This document shows positions 1-10,696 of a stretch of 64,000 bases of DNA, piece by piece (the first letter of the stretch is position 1; each line of letters starts with the position of its first letter). The DNA comes from Achatina immaculata (Eukaryota > Mollusca > Gastropoda > Stylommatophora > Achatinidae), in the NCBI GenBank assembly GCA_009760885.1, contig CM019717.1:45958866-46022865 (forward strand), in the 5' to 3' direction. Under the pieces are notes generated by a model. The model was not told the origin of the DNA. It made no database searches and was given only the letters and a program-made list of their open reading frames with translations. The position numbers and the translations under genes are program-made.

Positions 1-372
1 AATCCCCCTGATCTAATACCATAATTTTCTACGTTCATTGTAACATGAACAAGAGTGCCGTGTGTGCATTTGCGTTGACTGTTCCGCTTCATAGCCTGGG
101 CTTAAGCTGTTCGGGAGATGTTAGTTGTAGTGAGTACAGGTCAGAAGCGTTTCAGATAATTTTCGTTAGTAGCGTTCACCTGAGTGACATGCCTTTTAAA
201 TTTTTTTTAAATTTTTGGTCATGTAGAAAGCTCCAAGATGTTGTTTTCAAGACATTATAATTTAATGTGGGGAAAAGTAACTAATCTGTTAAAATCAATA
301 ATTCATTTCTTCTCCCATCATTTTTGACGAGGAACAGCGCTGAATCAGCGTGACATATGCCATTGATCTGGA
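1..372. other. No recognisable feature
   Basis: No recognisable gene, repeat or motif was found here. A short open frame at 45-260 has no recognisable domain and ordinary AT-rich composition. Confidence 0.5.
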
Positions 373-995
373 TCATTATTATGTGCCGTGTCGGATAGCA
401 CAGGCGATCATGCTCCTTCATCTTGTGCGGTCCTTGGTGTTTCCGATTAGTTCAGATGCTTTTCTTTGTTCCATGACGCTTGGTCAGTGCACTGAGATGT
501 TTTTCTTTTTTTCTTTCCTCTCCTTCTTTTTTTCCCCTTGAACTTTCCTGTCATTGTTAGGTTCTCCAACTTCTGTCTTCTCATGGCATGTCCAAGACAG
601 TCTTTTTCTTATCATTTTAACAAGTTTTCCTTGTTCTGAGACTTCTTTGACGACCTCTTTGTTTGTTTCTCTGTCAGTTAGTTCTTGCATCTTTCTCCAA
701 AAGAACATCTCTGTTGCTGTCAGTTTCTTTATCATCTTTTTGTTGACTGTCCAAGTTTTACAACGATATAGCAGCCTTGGCTCTATATAGCACCGCAGTA
801 CTCTCTTTCTCACTTTCAGAGACATTTTCATATTTGTTAGTCTTTATGCCATAAAAGCTGCCTTCTTATCTACAAGTCGTTTTCGCTTTCTGCTATTAGA
901 ACGGTGTCATCTGCATATCTCAGATTATTGAGGTTATGGCCTCGTACTTTAATTCCTTTCATACTTTCAATGCTTCTCATGTTGTCGCTTTATAA
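373..995 (-). pseudogene. LINE-A 3' fragment (RT palm end to C-terminus)
   Basis: This is the 3' part of a non-LTR retrotransposon read on the minus strand. Its first part encodes the reverse transcriptase catalytic motif C (RYADDTV, complement of 904-920). A C-terminal region follows with RKRVLRCYIEPRLLYRCKTW, which matches the better-preserved LINE-A copies at 8804 and 38061. The 3' end near 373 reads GGCACATAATAATG, a degraded form of the GGCACATGATGATG tail of this family. Stops and frameshifts break the frame, and the EN domain and most of RT are missing. It is a dead 5'-truncated copy, and the 5' boundary near 995 is approximate. Confidence 0.8.
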
Positions 996-1615
996 TGAGA
1001 ACTCATGCGCCCTTGAACTGGAGTCAAAGATAAAAAACAGTCACAAACTATAAATGAAGACGTCCTTCGACTTTCAGTCTCTCTATCGCAGCTAAAATAT
1101 CGATAGTTCGTAGAGAAAACAAGCAATAAGACCAAACCTCCGCAATCAAGCGACAAAAAAAAAACAAACCGGTCCCAACGGTTACAGTTCTCTGGAAGTC
1201 GAAGCGAAAAAGCTGCAGAAAGAGATTCGCAATCTAACGTGACGTTTCAATCAACGTTCTCTTACGGATCATCAGAGATGGAGGACAAAATGATGAACGG
1301 GAGATTTAGAATGATTAGAATATTGAACACAAACTAATCTGAATAATAGGAGAAAAGGGTCACAAGTTGGGGGGGGGGGGTAAGCTAGACACAATAACAG
1401 TCTACAAGAAACTTCATGCTATAAAATCTAATTGAAGAAGGATATCTTATACACGCTTATAAATCAAATTATTCACAACAGTGATCATTCAGCGTTAAAT
1501 ATAATGCAAAGACTGCATTTCTCAGATTAAAAATGTTTTGTATAAGGAATTTTATTTATGATAGAAAAATAGCTTGTCTTGTATCTTTGTATAACAGATG
1601 GCATTTACATGGCTA
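996..1615. other. Unassigned AT-rich stretch with a G run
   Basis: No gene or repeat is recognised. The only local oddities are an A run near 1157 and a G run at about 1370-1380. Confidence 0.4.
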
Positions 1616-1625
1616 TTTACATGGT

Positions 1626-2072
1626 AGAGTCATCTACAATATCATGCTTCAACGAAACAACAAAGCAACGGGTTGAGATGGAATTGCTGCAGAAATGATA
1701 AAATGAAGAAGGTCTAAATCTACATGAACAGATATGTGCACTAATACAACAAATATGGAGAGAAGAAAAACTCCCTAGTGAATGGAGAGAATCATTACTG
1801 TTTCCAATATTTAAAAAAAGCGATAAGATCAACTACAGAGGAATATCTTTACTACAGACAGTTATCAAGCAGATTTTAGGAAGAACAGATCAATCGTAGA
1901 CTAAATATTTTATCTACGTCAAAGAGCATAAACGTAATAGGAATATGGAAAAGAAGTACATAATATCTTCACTGACTTCAAGAAAGCCCATGACAGCATA
2001 GATATGAGCAGCCTAATGAAAATTATGCAAGAATTTGATTTGAGATACTTAATAAATTAATCAGTTTGACCA

Positions 2073-2121
<49 letters not shown>

Positions 2122-3120
2122 TGGAGGATGCACAATATATAGTAATATAAAAGAAGAAAGCCAGAACCTTCTATATAAGAACTGGTTTAAAACAAGAGGA
2201 TATATTATCTCCATTACTGTTCAACCTAGCACTGGAAAATGTCATCAGAAAAGTGTAAGGAGAAAGTAGTACAGAAGAACAAGCTAAAATACTAGGATAC
2301 GCTGATGACATCAACCTGGTGGGGGAAACTATGCACGAAGTCATCATTATCTGCATACGCCTGAGAGATTTACCACTTAAAGTGGGCTTGATCATTAACC
2401 AGGATACCACAGAGTACATGAAGATATCAAGAGACCAGAGCCAGAATGATCCAGATTATATAAATGTTAGAGATATGATCATTTGGAAAGCTAGAAATAC
2501 AAATATCTAGGCACAACCTTCAACAGAAGCAACACAATAAGCAAGGAAATTAAAAGCAGAGTACAGATAGAGAATAAAATGTACTTTGCTTGCAACTCCT
2601 GCTAAAATCCAAAATCATGTCCCAAAACACTAAAATAACAAGCTAAAAAAAACTATAATAAGACCAGCCGTCATGTATTGATCAGACACATCGAGCACAA
2701 GAAAAAAAGATGAACAGAAATTGCAGATCTTTGAGAGCAAGATCCTAAGAAGAATCTTTGGACCCATAAAGGATACCAGTAGCCGAGAATGGAGAGCTAG
2801 AAAGAATACTGAACTGAACAGCTTATTTAAATCCCAATGAATTATAAATGTTTTGAAATTGAACAGATTACGCTGGCTGGGGCATGTATAAAGAATGGAA
2901 GATAACAGACAAACAAAAATGATGTATGCACAAGAAATGAGGGAAACAAGACCACGAGGTAGACCAAGACAGAGATTGAAAGACAACATAGAAGAGGATA
3001 TAAAAGAAATTGGTGTCACCAACTGGAGAGAGAAGATTAGGAATAGAGAGGAATGGAGGCGGACTTTATCTGCAGCAGTGAGCCTTAATGGCTCGGAAAG
3101 CTGAAGAAGAAGAAGAAGAA
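1626..3120 (+). pseudogene. LINE-G: RT pseudogene with (GAA)n tail
   Basis: This is a 5'-truncated LINE on the plus strand. In order it shows the N-terminal RT block (NNKATG.DGIAAEMIK near 1660; WREEKLPSEWRESLL near 1760; NYRGISLL near 1832), motif A (FTDFKKAHDSI near 1970), motif B (GLKQEDILSPLLFNLALENV near 2183), motif C (GYADDINLVGE near 2300) and a C-terminal GRPRQR block near 2960. The coding part ends SLNGSES-stop at 3103 and runs directly into GAAGAAGAAGAAGAA. An imperfect 10-bp TSD (TTTACATGGT at 1616-1625, TTGACATGGT at 3121-3130) defines the insertion. Many stops and frameshifts, plus an (AT)n array inside RT, show it is dead. Confidence 0.85.
2074..2118. repeat. (AT)n microsatellite inside LINE-G
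   Basis: About 22 AT dinucleotides interrupt the LINE-G reading frame between RT motifs A and B. The array therefore arose or expanded after the element inserted. Confidence 0.95.
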
Positions 3121-3260
3121 TTGACATGGTTCTGTTCTAGCACTGGGGTTCATAACTGGGGGGCTGGGGAGAGGTAGCTGTGGTGGAGGAGGTTTTTAAG
3201 TAAAATTGGTTACTTTTCTCAAACTCCTTGAGGTTCATGGGAATAAATTATGTGCGTACG

Positions 3261-3412
<152 letters not shown>

Positions 3413-4697
3413 CTTGTGTGTTGATCTAGCTATCTATATTTTTCTGTGTGTAAGCCTTTTTATCTACCTACCCGTCTCTTTGTCTGTCTATCTGCTTGTC
3501 TCTCCACTACAAGAATCTTCGTATAATGCATAAAATGTGATTCATTTGATTAAGTCCAGCACTCTTGAAAAGGAAAATATTGGTCTCTTTCATTTGGTTA
3601 CTTCCTTGCTAGACCACTTGAGATATTATTGGGGGTTTCACTTCATTAACTTAAAAAAAGGGTTGTGTTTTTTAAAGAAAAGAAACTAATATTCACCACA
3701 TCTTCTAATTCACCAAATTGCCTAAAGTCAATTTCTAGTAACACAAAGTCTAGGAGGGTAAAGTCTCTTGGCGGCCTGTCTGAGCAGTCTCACTCTACAT
3801 GTTTTTCTTTGCCTAAGTTCATCTATCTGCCTGTCTGTTTCTCTCCCCATCTCTAAATCACCGTCTTCAGAGAACTCAAAAACGTGGAAGTAAATACAGA
3901 TATCACCTTGAATACTCCTTGAGCCCAGAAGTAGATGAGTACAAATTGAAAGAGAACACTCTATAACATAGTATTGATCTTTAGCTTCTAATTCTCATCT
4001 CGTCTTGTCTTTCCTGGAGTTGATGGTTCTCCCCTGAAAAGAAAGCCTTTATCTGGATGCGGATGCCTTGTTATATCTTTCGTCTTATGGAATCTGGGCC
4101 ACTGACGTGCATAAAGAGTACTTCACAAAAAAAACCACAAAAAGTCACCAAGCTAAATTCACGTGATCGAGTTGATGTTCCAAGATCGACAACGATCCAA
4201 AACAAGAAATATCAGTGATTAGTATATTATCTGCAGTGAACGAAAATAAATAACAGACTCTGGTCCACGGGGCTGGAGAATTTATAACTTCCATTACAGT
4301 CTCTGGAGAAATGATAAATGGTTAAGAAATGAAATACTAACTCTTGAATATTAATGTATGCCAACATTAGAAGCACTAGATTTATGCCTCAGGAGTAATG
4401 GAAAACAGTATTAAATGTACATGATTTACAGTTCCACATCTGGAAAAAGGATGTGATGCAGCCATATTTCCAGCGTCGAATACCTAGAATCAGTTATTAG
4501 GCGAGTGCTCTCTGGGCCGTCTATAAGGAATTATTGCATGAAAAATGTTGGACTGGACATCTGCGTTTTATTATTTCTCGGTTTTAAACAACTGTAACAA
4601 TGAGAATTACGGATTTATATTCTTCCTCTTGTACGTGGTTTTTTAGCCCACGCATTCAGAAGTTTTGCTTTGAAGTTGAAATATCTATCTGAAATAT
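3413..4697. other. No recognisable feature
   Basis: Apart from degenerate TCTG/TCTA sequence to about 3500, no gene or interspersed repeat is recognised in this AT-rich stretch. Confidence 0.4.
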
Positions 4698-4975
4698 CTC
4701 TCCTGGGTGGGGGGCATTATCATCATGTGCTGTCTGCACAGGAAAGATTGATTTCAATGGCTCCGCAGCTCTCTTTGTCTCTTGTTATTACCGTGTACCA
4801 TGTTCAGGTTGACTTCTGTCCATCTTTGAAAGATGTCCTGTTATATTTACTATCATTCTATTGCTGCTCTCCCCTTCTGCATACATTTTGTTGGATCTTA
4901 CTGCTACGATCATCTTCATCATTAGATGGCTCTGTCTATAGCATTTGTTGTTGGCCCAGCCCCTTAGATTGTTAG
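4698..4975 (-). pseudogene. Decayed LINE 3' end, LINE-A related
   Basis: The left edge reads CATTATCATCATGTGCTGTC, the reverse complement of a GACAGCACATGATGATAATG 3' end. This is the same arrangement as LINE-A. The sequence aligns by eye with 33615-33850 through the shared GTGCYGTCT and GGAAAGATYGAYT blocks, so the two are diverged copies of one family. No intact frame remains. The 5' limit is uncertain. Confidence 0.6.
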
Positions 4976-5129
4976 AGGTTTAATGGGGGAGAAATACCTG
5001 TCTGGGGGTGGGAGTACTTCCTCTGATGATCTAGAGAGTTGTATTGTCGTTTCGCTCCTACAGAAGAGACTTTTCGGCACATATATAGATAAACAGAAAC
5101 ATATAAAGATATTATTTTTGTTTTAAATA

Positions 5130-5405
5130 AAGATAATTCTGGATCTGTTTGTAATAAACCATTGCTCAGAATTCTGGACCTGTTTGTAACAAACCATTGC
5201 TCAGAATTCTGGACCTGTTTGTAACAAACCATTGCTCAGAATTCTGGACCTGTTTGTAACAAACCATTGCTCAGAATTCTGGACCTGTTTGTAACAAACC
5301 ATTGCTCAGAATTCTGGACCTGTTTGTAACAAACCATTGCTCAGAATTCTGGATCTGTTTGTAACAAACCATTGCTCAGAATTCTGGATCTGTTTGTAAT
5401 AAACC
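5130..5405. repeat. 35-bp minisatellite, about 7.7 copies
   Basis: Head-to-tail units have an exact 35-bp spacing (the GAATTCTGG phase recurs at 5169, 5204 and so on). Units are almost identical; the main variation is GGACC versus GGATC and TAACA versus TAATA. Each unit contains two palindromes, AGAATTCT and TTTGTAACAAA. There are no spacers, so this is a tandem array and not a CRISPR. Confidence 0.95.
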
Positions 5406-5944
5406 TTTTTTTTTTTCAGAGACTGAACAAAAAGCTGCTTCGCAGACCATTCACATTCTAGCGGCTATCAAATTTTACGTGTCCCGGAGAAACGTTTTTC
5501 GCAGAACATACAGAATTATAATTAAGTACGTATATGAATCTCCTCCGCCTTAATAATAAGACTAGCCTTGACGTGCGGAATTAATATGGAAGCCATAGCG
5601 TCATTCAGTAAATCATACGGAGTGTAATAGACAGAATCGGATAGTGTCTGCCCCGTTGGCATTTGGCAATAAAAAGGTGATTATTTATCTGTGATGATAT
5701 TACGATACGGACAAGCGGCTGATATTCGGAATTAGATTACATTCAATTAATCTTTCTTGAGTAGGACGAGAACAAAATTAAGTTAAGCTGAAGACGAGTC
5801 AAACTTTACCTTCTTCGCACACAGCTCTATATACATACTGACCTCAACGTTTCTTCAGCATCCTGATGTGCCGCGCCTTGCAGCCAGGTATTTTATTATT
5901 TCAGAGTCTGGCAGAATCTTGTTAGCCAGCAGATTAGGGATATA
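5406..5944. other. No recognisable feature
   Basis: Single-copy-looking AT-rich sequence with no recognised gene or repeat. The end near 5860-5944 may belong to the 3' body of the minus-strand SINE that follows. Confidence 0.35.
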
Positions 5945-6062
5945 CAAGACATTATGATGTCACTGAAAAAAAAGAGTGTCAGCACATAATAGGATTCGAA
6001 CTTCCGCCCTTTCTCAGCAGTCAGATGGTTATTAATTGGGACAGCCTGACAAAAGTGTAACA
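5945..6062 (-). mobile_element. tRNA-headed SINE (candidate)
   Basis: On the minus strand the sequence runs TGTCAGGCTGTCCCAATTAA, a D-arm/A-box-like block. It is followed about 30 bp later by GAAGTTCGAATCC, a good Pol III B box (consensus GGTTCGANTCC). This box spacing and the loss of tRNA folding elsewhere fit a tRNA-derived SINE head and not a functional tRNA. Sequence downstream of the B box on the minus strand is unassigned and the 3' end is not defined. Confidence 0.55.
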
Positions 6063-6102
6063 TAAAAGTAAGAACACTAGCTAAAGGCCCCCTTAGTAAG
6101 TA

Positions 6103-6657
6103 CAGGTAGTCCCCGAGTTACAAACGAGTTCCGTTCGTAAGTCGAAAAAAGTTAGTTACGGTTATTATGTATCGTTCGTTATAAAGTATATAACATGGGT
6201 GTCCAACTAGCGGCCCGCAAGATATTTATGCGGCCTCCGATGGTATTATAAAAATGTTAGTTTATTTGACTGAAATTAGAATTTATTCTCTTCAAAACAT
6301 GTAACAGCGTTATAGATGACGTGAAAAGCTAATTAAATATAGTCAGTTCACCTTTACTTCATAACTGTCAGTTTTTCTTATTTTTATGTAACTTGGAAAA
6401 AAAAAATCCTGGGTGATTTATATGGAGTTCGCCACTTCACTTCCACATGCAGCTATGGCTCATGAGTCCTTTAAAGTTGGACACCCCAAAAAAATAATAT
6501 ACAGTGTACCTTATTATGCATTAAAAGGAAATTAGGACACCGACTAACTGAGGTAGAGAAGCAATTTTTGGATGCGCGTTGCAAAGTAGCAACTGGGGGA
6601 TCGTTCGTAACTAACGGATTGTGCATATGTCGAACATTCGTAATCGGGGACTGCTGA
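6103..6657. mobile_element. Tigger-like MITE (non-autonomous Tc1/mariner superfamily)
   Basis: The left end begins CAGGTAGTCCCCGAGTTAC and the right end, read in reverse complement, begins CAGCAGTCCCCGATTACG. These are imperfect terminal inverted repeats of about 20 bp that resemble the CAGTAGTCCCC ends of Tigger-type elements. TA dinucleotides flank both ends (6101-6102 and about 6658-6659), as expected for TA target duplication. No transposase is encoded. A second MITE lies inside it at 6197-6486, so about half the length is secondary insertion. Confidence 0.65.
6197..6486. mobile_element. hAT-like MITE nested in the Tigger-like MITE
   Basis: The element is bounded by perfect 11-bp inverted repeats, GGGTGTCCAAC at 6197-6207 and GTTGGACACCC at 6476-6486. 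Just inside lies the GCGGCCCGC...ATGCGGCC block that recurs at about 39826 and, more diverged, near 56580. No protein is encoded. A clean 8-bp target duplication could not be found, so the hAT assignment rests on end sequence and internal similarity only. Confidence 0.6.
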
Positions 6658-6925
6658 TATTCATCAGGTTAAAAGATATTTACTTGAAGAAACGGAGCTG
6701 GTACCTCTGAAATGTCAATGAACAAGTCGGTTAGGCCTAAGAAAGCAAGGAAAAGAGTCCAGTAAAGACTGTACGCCTTGAAAGAGATGAGCAATTTAAA
6801 GTACAATAACAAATTCGACAACGAAGATAAAAGCGCAGAGAAATATCCAGAGATTGACAGTCTGATAGGAAGAAATAGTATCTTTTTTTTAACCTTTTCA
6901 GACGTGGACCTGAATATGTTTGAAT

Positions 6926-6935
6926 ACCTCTGCAG

Positions 6936-6978
<43 letters not shown>

Positions 6979-6991
6979 CCTCTGCAGTCCA
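6926..6991. repeat. (TCA)n between 14-bp direct repeats: possible tail-only LINE insertion
   Basis: A pure TCA array of 38 bp (6940-6977) is flanked by perfect copies of ACCTCTGCAGTCCA at 6926-6939 and 6978-6991. The 14-bp direct repeat has the form and length of the LINE TSDs seen elsewhere in the window. The array is the reverse complement of the LINE-A tail. The simplest reading is a minus-orientation LINE-A retroposition event truncated into its own tail. Confidence 0.7.
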
Positions 6992-8509
6992 CAGTAGATT
7001 TTAGACATCTCCACACTTTCATGTCTGAACTGATATTAGTGATGACCGTGTGTACGTAAGAAACAGTGGAAAGCCAGCGATAAAAAATAAAGAATGCAAT
7101 GAAATTACATGGTCGAAGCTTCGACAAAATCATCCAATGCTGCACACAGGAATGATATAAATGAGTTCCATCATTTCAGACCTCTTCGGAACTAACAACG
7201 TGTCAGCTTTGTAGCAATAAATCTTTCATCCGTTGCCATGTTAGGGTTTACATTTCATTCAAAATTTACAGAACTAATTTATCTTTTATCTGTGCTGTCC
7301 TGCAGCTCTTTGTAAATGGTAAATTTTATATTCTTTCGCCTTCAAGCTAAACGATTTTTCAATCCGTTTGAGGTCTGTTTCAAAGCACTTTGCCGTAGTG
7401 GATAAATCTTGTCTTCGGCAGACTAGTAATAGCAGAAAAAAAATATGATAGCGATTCTTGAAATATACATTTTTTGAGCAGATAAAAAAATCGTATTGAT
7501 TTTAAAGAGAAAGTATGCCACACGACACGATTTGAAAACAAATACTCAAATGATCCAGTTTTAGCCATTTTTGTGCAGACAAAATGCAATATACTCTTCA
7601 TCAAATCGCGGAGAATCGTACAGGAACAAGGGAGGAGAAGTGTAAAGCTATTTTTAGATCGGTATCACTTTGGTATCATTGTGACAAACGGAAAAGGGTA
7701 ACGATTTTCTGGGAGATGTCACACCTTTTGGAAGCGCATGTGACTTCTTGTCTGCCCTCTGAGCCATGTGACTTCTTGTCTGCCCTCTGAGCCATGTGAC
7801 TTCTTGTCTGCCCTGTGAGTCTGGGGAGAAAGCTATGAATCATAAGTTAGATTTCGCCACAATTGGGCGTCTAAGCACGAAATCTAAAGCTACTAGCGGT
7901 AACTGATCAAACTGACGAGAAAAGGAAATGAAAATACTGGATTTTTTTAAGAAATGAAAGCTGTGCCAATTTTATCTAATTAAAAAAAATACAAATAAAA
8001 TGTTACCTCTGGTATTTATTTGGCAGTATTCTGTTCGCCGTACACACACTTTACCAATTTACCAAGTTCTTCACAGAGTTCATAGTTAATAAAAGACAGT
8101 ACGAATGTAACCGTATACGATTTAGGGGTTATTTTCCTTGTTTTTCATAGTCGTCATAGTGTCTTTAGTTGTTGCATTTCTACATTCTAGGACAAATCTT
8201 CTTCGAGTAGAAATCAACTGAAGATTCATCAAGTGAAGAAAAAAATACCACAAATCTTTAATACAAATACATATTATCGACCGTTTCATGAAGGACACTT
8301 ACTGAAATTAGAAAACATGTGAATACAGTCCCATTTGGGTATCCCTTTCATAGTGAACTGATTTCGTTGCCGAACTTAAAATGTGACGCAGGAAATTATG
8401 TAGAGAGATGTCTGTATAATTTTGTTAAAGAAAATTTCATATTAAACCAGTATAGCAAACATTTAGCGAAACAATCATCTTCCTGTTATACTGTCTGCAG
8501 TATCATCTG
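6992..8509. other. Mostly unassigned; short 28-bp tandem repeat at about 7736-7816
   Basis: Three tandem copies of a 28-bp unit (CATGTGACTTCTTGTCTGCC plus CTCTGAGC) occupy about 7736-7816. The rest has no recognised gene or repeat. The part from about 8300 onward may be the degraded 3' end of the hAT element to the right. Confidence 0.5.
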
Positions 8510-9954
8510 GTTACGACAGTAATGGATGAGTTTCATGTAGGGACACAAGTTTCTCAATATCAAATTGAAAAGTTCTAAGAAGAGGTCATAGATCTCCACG
8601 TTCACTAACTTTCAGTCTGTTTCTCTGTCCGGAAAGAAGATTTGTAACTGCACTGAAGCCTCGATCTACTAACTACGTCGTCAGAAAGCCAATAAAATAA
8701 ATCTGGACTTTGTTCCACAAAGTAGAGTAACGTGCAGAAATGTTTTTTTTTCTGTAACTAAAATCTTTGATATGATTTTTTAAAAATCTGGCATCAGTTC
8801 AGTAATGTTAGAAAACGAGTCCTAAAATGCTATATTGAACCTATCTTGTTATATGGAAGTGAATCATGGACAATAGGCAAGTCTGCACAAAAATCATTGG
8901 AAGCAGCAGAAATGTGGTTTATTAGAAGAATGTTGCGAATCCCCTGGACAGCAAAAATAACTAATGAAGAATGTAGGAGAAGAGCTGGAGAGACAAAAAA
9001 CCTTGTCAAAAAGATAAGAGAGAGACAATGTACTTTCATAGGACATGCAATGAGAAGAGGGGGCATTGAAAATATTATAACAACAGGAAAAATAGAAGGA
9101 AGAAGATCAAGAGGAAGACCAAGAGAAATGATACTGGACAGTCTGACGGGATGGTGTGAGAGGCGATCACCAACTGAGCTGATGGCCTGCATGAAGGATC
9201 GTGTACTCTGGAGAAGCATAAAAGCCAACGCCAGTCGGCACGGCACATGATGATGATGATCAATTCAGTGTGTCATTTTGGAATGAAACCAGTTTTTTTT
9301 TTTTATCATTTCCTCACTGGTGATATTAAAGAGTGGATTGATCATCCAGCTATTTGAAGTAAAAGGAGATCCTGAAATCTGTCAGACATGTCCTTATGCA
9401 GCTGATCCAAATGTGAACAGTAGATCTGAAGATCATCGTCTGATATCCGTTTCTCTTTGTCCGGTTCAGAAAGATTTGGAAACTGTAACAGTTCAGTGAG
9501 GGCTATGTTTTGTCCGAATAAGTGTAACTTTGACAGAAATGTCGAGATGCTGACTTTACTTTGATAGGATTAAATTCATTGCCTTGAAAGTGCCAATTAA
9601 CTTGATTAAATTTAGTGAATGAATCTGACAAGTTAGCAATGCCATGCTCAGTTCATTACAAAGAGAAAAACTTGGACTCTTGGAAGAATTGTACAACTGT
9701 TTCAAAAAGTGAATAGAAGCATTCAGGGAGTTTACTTTGTCCTTTGTCACAACAATCTAACTTTCGACTACCAAAGGAAGGTATTATTGCCACCGTTTGT
9801 TGCTTCGTCTTCCCTCAACAACCCCCTCCAAACTGCTCCCATTTTTTTTCACTGCGGGCCCCCCCCCCCCCCCCATTAACCCTTTTTCTTTCACCGGGCC
9901 CGGTTCTTTCCAACGCACACAGGGGGAAGTTATCGCCCAGTGTGGGAAACACTG
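8510..9954 (-). pseudogene. hAT transposase pseudogene (ZBED5/GTF2IRD2-like C-terminal half)
   Basis: On the minus strand, 9300-9740 translates in pieces to the helical region of hAT dimerisation domains (SLCNELSMALLTCQIHSLN; QIYCSHLDQLHKDMSDRFQD; then WMINPLFN after a frameshift). After an interruption, 8530-8660 gives GFSAVTNLLS, QRNRL and RGDL, the conserved C-terminus of ZBED5/GTF2IRD2-type hAT proteins. The 5' end of the element is marked at 9954 by CAGTGTTTCCCACACTGGG, a typical hAT inverted repeat. Frameshifts, stops and a LINE-A insertion at 8804-9258 inactivate it. The opposite terminal repeat was not found. The family call is from recognition, not a search. Confidence 0.7.
8804..9258 (+). 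mobile_element. LINE-A insertion (5'-truncated) with (TGA)n tail
   Basis: This copy encodes only the LINE C-terminal region: RKRVLKCYIEPILLYGSESW at the start, a GRPREM block and the SRHGT-stop end, in one open frame (8846-9250). It is followed by ATGATGATGATG. Imperfect 11-bp target duplications (ATCAGTTCAGT at 8793-8803, ATCAATTCAGT at 9259-9269) show it is a single retroposition event into the hAT pseudogene. EN and RT catalytic domains are missing, so the copy cannot move itself. The frame is still open, which argues that the insertion is fairly young. Confidence 0.9.
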
Positions 9955-10423
9955 TTTTACAGTAATCTATCGAAAATACATTATAACTCTGATTACTTAG
10001 TGTCCCCTGCGTGTTTTTATCAGTTTTCGCGCTGTTTGAGACCGGTACATCAACTGTCTTTCACTTTGCATGAAGTGCTTTCCGAAATACCGGTTTTCTC
10101 TAAACAACCTTCGCTACTTTGTACTTTACTTAAATGTAAAATTAAACACACTTTACAAGCATCAGCTGAAAGTAAATGTTCGTGTGAACTTTTATCTTCT
10201 CAACTTTCAGACATTCAGTCTTTAGAAAATGCAGACGCGCTGAACCAGGTTTAAAACTGGCTGATTCTCCTTCATGCAAACTGAGCATCATCATCATCAT
10301 CATCCTACTAACCGGACTATCATGTCATCTGATTTCGCGCACTGGTTTTTACTAGGTTTTTACCAAAAAATTTTAAATAACATAATAAACCAGTTACGGT
10401 AAGTAACAACATCTAAAACTTTC

Positions 10424-10430
<7 letters not shown>
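9955..10430. other. Unassigned flank with an unexplained 104-codon open frame
   Basis: An open frame on the plus strand (9940-10254) starts inside the hAT terminal repeat and shows no recognised domain. A (CAT)6 tract lies near 10287. Nothing else is recognised. I do not call a gene. Confidence 0.35.
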
Positions 10431-10474
<44 letters not shown>

Positions 10475-10696
10475 AATCGGTAATTCACCGGTAATTGTCG
10501 GTTAACGCGATCACTTGTTTTGATAATGACAAATCAGTGCTGAAATGAACCACACTTCGTAGCCATACTCGCTAAATTATATACCATTCTTTTTTCTTTT
10601 CTTTTTTTTGACGTATCCAAAGCGAGGAAAGACAAATATTATACTACTGAGCAGCAGTTATCTTATCTTCTTATATCTTATATCCTTCCCGTACCG

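Noticed and set aside
5130..5405. CRISPR-like direct repeats
   Set aside because: Units abut head-to-tail with no unique spacers, and the setting is a eukaryotic repeat region.
5945..6062. Functional tRNA gene on minus strand
   Set aside because: Only A/B boxes are recognisable; acceptor and anticodon stems do not pair by eye. A SINE head is more likely.
10287..10304. Tail-only LINE-A insertion at a (CAT)6 tract
   Set aside because: No flanking direct repeat; could be ordinary microsatellite growth.
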